Shown: one piece after another, positions 47,948 to 57,871 of the stretch
How positions within the stretch are numbered: the stretch's first letter is position 1
Layout of the letters: each line of letters begins with the position of its first letter
Source: Silene conica
Taxonomy: Eukaryota > Streptophyta > Magnoliopsida > Caryophyllales > Caryophyllaceae
Assembly (NCBI GenBank): GCA_029255685.2
Contig: CM055320.2
Location: 48,672,910-48,736,909, forward strand
DNA length: 64,000 nt
Direction of reading: 5' to 3'
Program-made: the position numbers and the translations under genes
Notes under the pieces: model-generated
Told to the model about the DNA's origin: nothing
Database searches by the model: none
What the model saw: the letters and a program-made list of their open reading frames with translations, nothing else

Positions 47948-48915
47948 ATGACAACCAACGCTCCACCTCTCACTAACGTTTCATGGCTTCGGTCCTTCAT
48001 GGACCGTTGAAAACTCGATAAGCATGATTCAAATTTTAAAGATTGGGATGCGCAATTACTTTTGGCCGCTCAAGGTGACGATAAGAGTCGTTACCTATCC
48101 GAAGCCGCTCCGACCGCTCCGACCGCTCGTTCATCGGTCCAAAATCGTGAGGCCTATGAAGCCTACATAAAAGAGTCATACGCTCTTAAAAATGTGCTCA
48201 TCTTCTCCATGGAGCCGGATCTCCAAAGGAGTGTGATTAAGTTGACCACATCGTATGAGATTTACACCAAGCTTGCGACCATGTTTTCGCAAACTCCAAG
48301 GGTGATCCAATACGAGGCGGCTTCCGCCTTCTTTGACATAACGTTGAAGGAAGGGCAAAAGATAAGCCCACATGTGCTCAAACTCGTTGAGCTCGCGGAG
48401 ACTCTAAAAGCGCAATACGTTGATGTTCCCGACTCTCTCATAATTGACCGAGTTCTTCACTCGCTCAATAAGGTTAAATCGTATGCTCAATTCCGGGTGA
48501 ATTTCAATATGCGAAACCAAGAGACCACGTTGGATGAGTTGCATAAGATGCTCGTCCAAGCCGAAAGGGACATGGAATTTCATGAAAGTTCCACCAAGGA
48601 TGTTTTAAACATCGAAAAGAAAGGGAAAACGAGCTTCAAAAGGAATGCCTTTAAAGGCAAGGGTAAGAAAACGTTCAAACCAAACCGGCCAAAGAAAAGA
48701 CCTTTTTGAAAGGCGTTTCCACCTCATCTTCAAAGGTTGAAGACAAGTGCCTTTATTGCACGAGGTTAAGTCTTAGGAAACGGAATTGCCCCAACTACTT
48801 GACCGATCTCAAAAATGGAAAGGCAACCGCCGTAGTTTATAATTCTCGTTTACTTTTATGTTCTTTTGTTAACTTTTGTATGGCGATACAAGTTGTTGAC
48901 GATCACCCCTTTTAA
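47948..48915 (+). pseudogene. Degenerate Copia gag of element G
   Basis: ATG at 47948 is followed by a Copia Gag start, an in-frame TGA at 48008 (probably from CGA), then 215 open codons with the UBN2-type Gag core (AYIKESYALKNVLIFSMEPDLQ, split here by position 48150-48215; later ISPHVLKLVELAETL). A one-base shift near 48700 moves the frame. The zinc knuckle that follows (CLYCTRLSLRKRNC) has lost the usual Gly-His. The frame ends at 48915 with no protease. It is related to Gag of C and D but clearly a different family. Confidence 0.85.
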
Positions 48916-51334
48916 ATTGTTTTAAAGGGGCATCTTATAAAGATAAGGGCAAGGAAAAGGAAGCATGAAGTTCCTTACATGGATGGCTATGATAGCATCC
49001 AATTGATTGAAGACTTGAAGAGCTAGGCTCTAATTTTCATATCGTCTTCTTTCATATTTTGCATTTTATTTATGGAACAATTTACTTTTTTGTAAGACAA
49101 GGATTAAAATCCTAAAACAATGGTTGTAATTTTGGATATTGGTGACTTGGTTTTCAACCCGAGTCACTACTTTTGTTCTTAATCAATGTATTGATTTCTC
49201 GAAATAAATTGCATACCTTGTTTAAACATGAATAATAGTGATTATATCACGCAATGAACATTGATACGATCAAAATAATGTAATCAAAGTGTTGATTAAA
49301 ACGGAGAACTACACCCCATGAGATACTTTCAATCAAATTATGAAATTATTAGTTCATTATAAGATTTTCATTTTAAGTGAAAATGAGAATGTATTCATCA
49401 CACCTATAAAACTTCAAACATTCATATACATTGGTTAATCGAAATAGCTATCCTTATACGAATAAAGGTTATTGTTAGAAGGATAGAGTGGGAGAAAATA
49501 TTTCACTCGCAAACCAATGATGAAAATAAAGGATCTTAGAGAAGATTCCTACATGGGAGTCTTAAGAAGAGCCCTAAATGAATGAATTGAAGAAATTACG
49601 AGAGGACACTGAAGAAACTACGGGAGGACACTCGAAGAAAGTTCCTTATGTTCATTGTTTCCGTGGGAAACCCCGTATGAATTCGGAAGGAATATCGGCT
49701 CCTTGAGATAATGATTTTTTAAAGATTATAAGATAATAGAGGAAAAATCATCTATCTATACGGGAGGAAAGACCGGTTCCATAATAAATGATTTTTCTAA
49801 GTTTATAAGATAAAAGAGAAGAAATCATCTTAATTTTCTCAATATAGTTATAAGGAAATTATCATGTCATATTCGTCTCGAGGAAACGAAGACATGAAAA
49901 GAGGGTGACGATTGATTGAATGAAAATAGATCACTATAGAGATAGTGATGGTGATAATGATCAAGATATAAATAAAATATTTACATGCAGAAATGAAAGG
50001 TTCATTTAAGAGATTGAGTAATATTGATTTTAGTGGGAGCAGTGTTCATTAAAAGAATTAAGCCTACCATTTAGAGAGGATGGGTGATTCTTTAAGGTGT
50101 AAAGAATAAGAGGTTTTCAATTCTAGATGATCAAATACCTTATATCATACGATGATGGAGCTTTACGGGAATGTTTATTATATTGATAATAAAAGGTCGC
50201 CCATTAGAAATCAAAATGGTTAGATATGAATAACCTTAATAAAATAGCCAAGATGTTTGAATATAGTAAGAGTGATGAAATCACTAATAACTACAAAATA
50301 GATTTCAACACATAAGTGACTAGATAATTCCGAGTGATTCTTAATCCCTCTAGTATATCAATACGTCACGAGTTATAAGATAACAGTGGGAGCTTCCCTC
50401 AGGAAAGGAACCTCAAGATCTAGAATGGGTTCTAGATATGTGCTCAAATAAGATCATATTATGTGAGATAATATGAGTCGGAAGGAGACCAAAATTTGTA
50501 AGTTTTGCAATCATGAATAAAAGGGTTTATTCGCAAAACATTAATACAAATAGATGATCGTGCATCAAATACAAAGAAATAGTATTGACTATTTTTACAT
50601 GACAATGTCATTTGAGTTATAATTAAATCAAGATGAAAGATACTTTGTCAAAATCCAAATGGGTTGTGAGAGACAATATTGAACCCCATAAGTGAACTGG
50701 ATTGACTTAGTATAGCCCCTAGCCGCTTACATGAGGTGACATCTCAAAGCGACTAGAATGTGAGGCGATTGATGGCAAGTTCAAGTGTCATAGAGTCATA
50801 TGTGATGACTAGTCGATCACATAGGCAGACTGCAAGAGACACTCTGTCGGGCATAGTGACCGCTTATAGAGTTCTGGAAATTTTATAATAGTCGGGTCGT
50901 GGCGAGAGCTGCTATAGTATTCTTGTGAGTCAATTCTTAGACTAAAGACTACTCTCCCAAGATGGTACAGTTTAGGCATAACCTTGATCAATTCTCTACG
51001 ACTTTTCGTAACTGGAGTCAAATGGGATTGCTTTGGGTTGTGACTGACTCTGACTAGTTGAAGGAAGTAGTGCGATAGAAATTGTCCACCCCTTGTCAGG
51101 GTTGTTCAAATCTCAAGGCCACTCGAGGAGAAGTTAACTGGAAATGCGTGGCCACGCTCGGAAGGTATCTATGGTAGATAATTCCGGTCAGACAGTTATT
51201 CTCCAGATCGAGGAAACCACTCATGATATGATCGAATGCAAGTACGACCTCAGAGAGACATCTTGCATTGAGTTGGAGATTGTAATAGGACAAGAGAATT
51301 GGTGACGCACACTTGTCGAGGACAAGTGGGAGAT
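48916..51334 (+). other. Non-coding 3' interior of Copia G and PPT
   Basis: About 2.4 kb without pol. The last 600 bases resemble the 3' untranslated region of C/F: (a/g)ggccactcgaggag, aatgc(g/a)tggcca(c/t)gctcg, gaggaaaccactc, gacaagtgggag. The PPT is acaagtgggagat, ending at 51334. Confidence 0.7.
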
Positions 51335-52458
51335 TGTTGGGAAATATGTCCTCAACAATAGTGCGATCACGTAATTAAATCTCATGACGAGAATGCGCAA
51401 GGGATGATACGAAATATATTAGTCAACTGACCAACATTAATCGGTGATGATTGGCTAGCTAGAGTTTGACATTACTGTCGTATGACGGTGGTGGTCAGTT
51501 GATCCCTTTAGGTCACACCTATAGGACAACTCTCTCAATGATAAATAAAATGACGGTATATTGATACGAGTCAATTTATGTCTAGTTTATATATATTATA
51601 TAAAGGGATGAAATATAATATGATTATAAATTATAGTGATTAAAAGGTTGTCACTAATATAAGTATGTTTATGAAACATATTTAAATGAATGAATTTTAT
51701 TAAATATACAATTGTTGTAAACGGATATAGGCTAATGGATAATTGTAATTATGAATTACTAATTTTATGATTAATTGTTTAAAAGTTAAAATACGAGAAT
51801 CATAAAATGTAAGATTGTCGAAGTAATGTATACGTCACTATGTAACGTATACAATAGTCCATTTACGAATTAAGTGGACCGCGTGACAATGTGATTGTCC
51901 TAGACATTTTACATACATTAACACATTATATGATAAATATGTGTTGGGGACATCTTATTAATAGCATTGTCTTAATAGGAGACATTGTAGATTATTAAGG
52001 TGCCATCCATTGGGCACCCTAATCCACACCACCCGGCCACCTCCTTGGCTAGAACAAAAGAGGTTTTGTTCCATCTTGACTATTCATTCATATGTGGTAT
52101 TAGGGTTTTGTTTAGAGAGAACAAAAGAGAGAAAGAAAATTACTTCCTAATTTTCTAACCCTAAACCGTGAGCCTCCCTAGCAAACTAGAAATTTTGTAT
52201 CAAGTTTTCTAGCAAAAATACATACAAAATATTGAGAGTAGTGTGTCTTGGGTGCATCTTGGAGGAGGTGTTCTTGTTGAATACTTTGGAGGATCATCCT
52301 TGCTATTACTTGGACCGTATGTAAGGTTCTAAATCATTCCTATTTCCGCATTTTTAGCATGCATAAGATCACATAAATAAGTTAATTAAAATGTTAATTA
52401 AAGTATTTTGATTAGTATGACTAAATATTTAGTTTATGAGTAACTAGAAAAACCAACA
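51335..52458 (+). repeat. 3' LTR of Copia G
   Basis: 1124 bp, with the same ends as the 5' LTR and followed by the TSD tctta. PMD coding sequence resumes at once. Confidence 0.92.
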
Positions 52459-52463
52459 TCTTA

Positions 52464-54082
52464 TTGCAACGCGGTCTTGCTTTTTGACTTTAAGGCATAA
52501 TGATAACCACATCGTCGAACCGTATAGTCCTCATCGCTTTGCGCGACAACTGGGTTTTTATCAAGATGTTCCGGGTGTGCTTGATCATGACATTCGTGGT
52601 GGGAATCTTGAGCGTCTCTTCCAACTGTTCAAGACCTCTATTTGTTTAAACACGAATTCACGTTTTATTATCCCGCGAGAAGATTCAAAAATTGGTACTG
52701 CAGTTACTCCGGCTTACTCAGACTGGTTGAAGGGAATTTCTGAGTTAATGTTTCCACATGAGGTCGGAAGGTCTTCCAAATCTCCACCTCTGCATGAGGT
52801 TAGAAGATCTTCTAAATCTCCCGTCGTCGACAACCATGCTCCAGTGACAACAAGTGTGAAGAGAAAACTAGAGAACGTTATCGTTCAGGGTTTAGCGAGT
52901 TCAGATGATTTTGCAAAACGTCCTCCGAAGGTAAAGATTACTCAAAGCTCGTGCCTACCGTCCGCGAATAATATTGTGGCAAAATCCAAGATGAGAATAA
53001 AACGTGTTCGAGATCAGGTAGAAGAAACTTCAAAGAAGAGGCCATTATTATCCAAGGATCAGAGCAAAACGAGCGATGAAATTTGTCCACTCTTGACAGA
53101 AGAGGCTCTTCCTGTGAAAGAGAGCATGAGAGAAAGTCTTACGAACAACCCATCCTTTTACGATAAGGTCGAGGAGCCAAGCATTCGACACCTTATTGAC
53201 GATGTTCTTGAAGCGGACACATTTTCTTCCTTAGGAGACCTTCTTCCAGTCGATGAGGTAAGTGTACAACAAACATTTCTGTGCCCTTTTTTTTTTTTAT
53301 TATTATTTCTCTTTCTGACCATTTTTTTTTAGGGTTTTATGCCTTTGTCGAACACTGAAGAAAATTTTTCAGATTTTCACGTTGCATTAAATCCAAATAG
53401 TCCTACAGAGAAAGTGATGCTGGACGCCATCTTCGATCCTGCGGCCCAAGAATTGTCCTTTATAGAGAGCATGATCGTTGAAACTGAACGTCAAGCGTTT
53501 TTGTCTATGGCTGATAGGTTACGAGAACGACTATTGAGCTCTTCTACTGCCGAAATTCCAGTAGTGGAGAAAGGGTGTAAGGCCTTCTCAGCATACTTAA
53601 AATCCCGGAACGCCGATGCTTCAACTTTCGAGGCGCACGTGAAAGATTATCTCAAAGCTGTTTCGCACCTTCAATCTGTGGGAGGGGAATACATGGTGAG
53701 TCAGCCTCATCCTTTGCAACTTGAAGAACAGATTAAGGATATCGACGACCGTATCTCGCGTGCCGCAGTTTTGAAAGATCAAGCAACAAAAGAAGTTGAG
53801 ATTCTTGAAGGAGAGTTCCAAGAAGCTGTGTTGTTAGAGGAGCAATTCAGGAAGAAAATGGAGGAAGCACAGGCAGTGAAACAACAGTTAGTTGTACCTA
53901 TTGCTGATGCAAAGCGGAAGAAGCTTGAACAAACCTCCATTCTTAAAACTTTGACTCAAGAGAAATTATCCTTGGAAGCACATGTGTTGACCGCAAATCG
54001 AGAAGTTGAGAAGATTGAGCATGCTGAGAAACTCTTTTCTGATGCTTCTAAAACGTTTAAGGATTCGCAGTGGTCCTTCTGA
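52464..54082 (+). pseudogene. PMD gene, part downstream of Copia G
   Basis: It resumes in frame directly after the second TSD copy and carries the C-terminal PMD block (EPYSPHRFARQLGFYQDVP), a Lys/Ser-rich linker with two nearly identical repeats (HEVGRSSKSP and HEVRRSSKSP), the 75-bp intron and the coiled-coil exon. There are no stops or frameshifts in this part. No poly(A) signal was assigned. Confidence 0.82.
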
Positions 54083-54820
54083 TATTCTTCATTGTATTTT
54101 CATTTTGTCTTGTCTTAGAGACTACGTTTTTTTTCTTTTCTGGACACTTGGCAGTGTGTTTTTTTTTTTTGAGGTATGAATAATAACAAGTCAAGGCTAT
54201 TTTTTTTGTTATATATATCTCCCTAATCTTGCATATTCACTTTTGTTTTGTCGAAGATCGTTTATATAAGTATTGAGAGTGACGATTTTTTTTTTTTTTT
54301 TTTTTTTTTGGTGTGGCTGCACTGAAGCCAATTTTTTACTTCAGCTGCCTACGTACCCATAGAGCACACGTAAATGTACTTACGAGATCAAGCCAACGTA
54401 GTTCGAATGAAATAAAGTTGATTTTGTTTGGGGGGTTTGGCCGCACCTAAGTAAAGGGATTTTACTTAAGTTGCCTACGTACCTGCAAAGTAATAATACC
54501 CAGCAGGATCAATCCAACGTAGTTCCTTAAGAAACACAGTTTTTTTTTGTTGGGGTGAATGGATTTTTTTTTTTTTTTGGGGTGAATGGATTTTTTTTGT
54601 TGGGGTGAATGGATTTTTTTGTTGGGGTGGCTGCACTAGAGCTGTTCACTCAAGCTGCCTACGTACTTGCTAAATACAGTGTGCATCTCGCAAGATCAAG
54701 CCAACGTAGTTCGACACTTTGAAAAATAAAGAAGACGTTTTTTTTTTTTGGTTTTTTTTTTTTTGTTTTTTGTTTTGCAGTTTAGGCTCGTGCTTAGGAG
54801 CTTATTGCGGACTTACCGGC
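54083..54820 (-). repeat. Region between H integrase and the antisense gene: threefold repeat with T runs
   Basis: Three degenerate modules (about 54310-54415, 54441-54535 and 54624-54718) each contain ggctgcact or ggccgcacc, then gctgcctacgtac or gttgcctacgtac, a short spacer, and gatcaagccaacgtagttc. They are separated by T runs of up to about 30 bases and by copies of ttggggtgaatgga. On the H strand they lie just downstream of the integrase stop. No ORF is supported. The ends of two opposed transcription units meet here. Confidence 0.72.
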
Positions 54821-55061
54821 CTACGCGTAGTAGCGCTTCAAAAACTTGGCATTTATCGGACCAACACGCACTCCTTCACTATCGACGATCTTGTACGCAC
54901 CGTTAGTGCAGACTTCTTGCACTACGTAAGGCCCGTCCCACTTGGAAGTGAACTTGTCACCGGCCTTACATGGCATGATGATGGGTCTCCGAACCGCCAA
55001 GACTGTATCGCCAATTTGGAAAGATCGAGGTCGAACCTTCTTGTTGAATGCTCTTGATAAT
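54821..55061 (-). pseudogene. Integrase C-terminus of H, segment downstream of Copia C
   Basis: The minus-strand frame begins at the C insertion, carries a C-terminal integrase (GPY/F-like) domain with IGDTVLAVRRPI, KWDGPYVV and GAYKIVDSEG, and ends in a TAG at 54823-54821 after KFLKRYYA. There are no frameshifts. The Copia insertion interrupts it at the TSD ataat. Confidence 0.83.
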
Positions 55062-56056
55062 TGTTGGGGCTGGTGTCCTTGACAATTAAGTACAATGACT
55101 TATTAAATCTCTTTAAGGATCATAAGGGCATACTTCAGTATTATTACCAGTTGATCCACGTTTATCAATAACGGTTGGCTTGCTAGATAAGTTTGACGTT
55201 ATTGTCATACGGATGACGGTGATCAACTGGTCCCTATACGTCACACCTATAGGACACGTTTGAGAGATGTGAAGGTATGAAAATACAATCACATTTATGC
55301 CGGATACGACTAAACAGTTAGTCAGAGGTATTGACTATTAAATTAGTCAATAAGATGTTGAGATTATTATTTAATACGGATTAAATAATTTTAGCTAATA
55401 CGGATTACATGTTTAATTCGTAAAATTAAATATAAGCAGTTATATTTAATTAAATATTGCATTCGCGTATTAATATAAACAGTTATATTAATTTGGGTAA
55501 TTATACAATATCGTAATTTTATCAGGCCATTATTAATACATCGACTGCATTAATACCTGATAACACGTATGCGATTTATAATAAAAATCCCGCGAATAAT
55601 ATTTAGCTAATCGGGTCGAATCACGCAAAGGAATAAGGTAAGAGTGGAGAAAGCCCACTCTCACCCCACCCAATTCGGCCGAACCCTAGATACTACATAA
55701 GGAGAGTCCTTCTCCTTATGTCAGTAACTGTTGAATCATAATTCTGACAATTAGGGTTTTTGAGAGCATTCTTCTTCCAAAAACTCAGATTTCACATCTA
55801 AAACCTCAATAGCTCTCCCCATATTGCAAGGCAATTGGAGAGTATTTTCTAGCACACGCGGCATCATCTCAAACAAAGTCTTGGGTGCAAGGTATAGGAG
55901 GGAATTTACTTTAATTCCTGTTCTTAGGCCTATTCAAGCAAGGACCCAAGGTTGTACTCTTTTTCATGTTTTTATTTATCTTATGACAATATTCACAACT
56001 GTAAATTTCATTATAATCCTGCAAGTTTAGGGCGAATACATGCTTTATTCCCCACA
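55062..56056 (+). repeat. 5' LTR of Copia C
   Basis: TGTTGGGGCTGGTGTCC to TTCCCCACA. It ends directly before agtggtatcagagcc. Confidence 0.95.
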
Positions 56057-56058
56057 AG

Positions 56059-56071
56059 TGGTATCAGAGCC
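56059..56071 (+). other. Primer-binding site of C
   Basis: TGGTATCAGAGCC, complementary to initiator tRNA-Met, lies two bases after the LTR. Confidence 0.88.
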
Positions 56072-57871
56072 AGGCCATGAAAATTTTACTTTTGTGTTTT
56101 TCATAAGTTTTAAAATTTGAAAATTCGTGTGCTGTCGCTGAGTCGGTCGATCGACCCCCTGTCGCGGTCGGTCGACCGCCTCCTGTGTAATTTTCTGTTT
56201 CGAAAGTTTTTCTTTTGTGAGTAATCGATCTTGTTTTTTGATTCCTGTTTACATATTGTTAATTAATCGATATTCTTGACAATATGTGAACCCTTGTTGA
56301 TGTTAATTTTGATTTACTTGTTTTAATCAAAGTTTAAAAGGTAAAAACTTGTTTTGATTTCAAAAGGTGCAGCGTTTTGTGTAATCTGAAATTCGTTTTT
56401 ACTGCCTGTTGGTCGGTCGACCTAATTGATAGGTCGGTCGACCGATTTTGCTGTTGCAGAAAGTTTCTGTTTCTCGTCTGGAGGTCGGTCGACCACTTGT
56501 TTAGGTCGGTCGACCTCCCCCCTGTAACAGACTCGTTTTTTTTTTTTTTTTTTTCGAAAATAACATGTTTTATTTTCACATGGCCTTTAGTAGTATACTA
56601 TATACGGAAATAGTATATTATTAATTTTGTGAAACGGTTCACCCTCGTATGGTACATATTATTTTAAAACGGTTTAAGATAATAGGATTATAAATTTATT
56701 AAAATTGGGTGATTAAAACGGTATAATCACATAATTTTAATCCCGTAAGGGGGTTTGGTAAAAATTTATTAATCATAATAACAGTATTATGTCATGTATG
56801 AATTTTATTTAGTTGATGCATTTTATTTATCGTCTTGTGAATGCCTTGAATGCTTTCTATAACGTATTTAATTTTTTTGCAAACGGTTGTAACTTAGTGT
56901 GGCCTTAGTAGATTGTGTTACCGTAATGATGGGACACGGTCTTGCTTGTAATTTTGAGATCTTGAATCTCCGTTTTGGGTTTTTGCCATGTAATTACTTT
57001 TGTATTTAATTTAGAATGTAATTAGGGTTATATTTGTAATTTAAATTAGTAATTTTGTGAAGACCAAAGACGGAGACCGGATGCTCACTCCCGCTACAAG
57101 GACCAAGATGGAACATCAAGACAAGCTTCTAGGGTCCAACGGTGGATTCCAAGTTGTTTTATGTTTATTTTGGTAGGATAGGCCACACTAGGACTTTTAT
57201 TCACGTTTATCGCATTTATTTTTTGCTTTCACCGATAATAGCTTGCATCATATTCCGCCTAAAACCAAACCACCTATAACATGCCTGAAAACTGACTCAT
57301 GTAGAGGTTACGAGTTAGTTTTCTGTGACAATACAGATGTCACATGTCAATTGCAAAGCCATCACTTTATTTCATTCATTCACGCATATGCTAGATTTTA
57401 GTTCACTTAATATGAATAAATATAAGCCGATGGGGTCTTCCTCGTATAACCAAAATTGAGAATAGTCTTTATAAATCAGCCTCCTATGAATCCCTTCTTC
57501 GTCGGTAGGCATAATATGACCCCTTCTACGTCGGGTAAGTGGGAACAGATGATTTATTTTATCTCAACATCATGGTCACTCGATAATATCTAGCGAATGA
57601 GATGGACTAATAGATAGGATTTACGGAAATCTATCGACCAAGAGTTCCAACGGTGGAATTAGCCAAGCTGTGGGCTTATCAATATACGGAAATTGAGTCT
57701 TGGGATCGTTTATATAATTCTTGAGGGAGATCAATTATATAAATGCTTGAGTCTACGAGTTTAAATTTCAATTTAATATAGACTTAAATCAGAACAATGA
57801 GTTGCTTATATGGTTCTATTTTATCTTATTTTCAGTGTAGAACACGTTCAATTAAACTGCTGTATAACTAA
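56072..57871 (+). other. Untranslated leader of Copia C
   Basis: 1.8 kb without a supported gene. Near the PBS are about six ggtcggtcgacc-type near-palindromes (56145-56510). The corresponding part of D has ctcgatcgag-type words. From about 56640 on it closely matches the D leader in reverse complement. Confidence 0.7.

Larger units (their letters stand above)
44376..52458 (+). mobile_element. Gag-only Ty1/Copia element G
   Basis: LTRs 44376-45498 and 51335-52458 (TGTTGGG to CCAACA), PBS at 45501, PPT before 51335, and TSD tctta at 44371-44375 and 52459-52463. The interior has a damaged gag but no protease, integrase or reverse transcriptase, so it must have relied on a partner's proteins. 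LTRs differ at an estimated 1-1.5 percent by eye. It interrupts the PMD gene of H. Confidence 0.93.
42175..54082 (+). pseudogene. Antisense plant-mobile-domain (PMD) gene, broken by Copia G
   Basis: The gene runs opposite to its host element H. After a leader with at least one probable intron, the ATG at 43005 opens a frame whose next parts carry PMD (PF10536) hallmarks: YWEWLEDIL, YEAVYASLFLY, FCDFWCPQTNTLLT, GEVSISLWDI, FYDEVVPS, then HYVYGWLAKYY, and after the insertion HIVEPYSPHRFARQLGFYQDVP. A 75-bp intron (53258-53332, gtaagt...ag, phase 0) leads to a last exon of about 250 codons rich in heptad-like Glu/Lys/Leu, probably a coiled coil, ending at 54082. Defects: in-frame TGA at 43275, one-base frame changes near 43615 and near 44215, and G inserted at 44376 with TSD tctta. 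PMD proteins (MAIN family) act in gene silencing or genome integrity in plants and occur in transposons; the role of this one is unknown. Confidence 0.85.

Noticed and set aside
48916-49030. Possible remnant of pol in element G
   Set aside because: A few Lys-rich codons before 49026 can be read, but no protease, integrase or RT motif is present.
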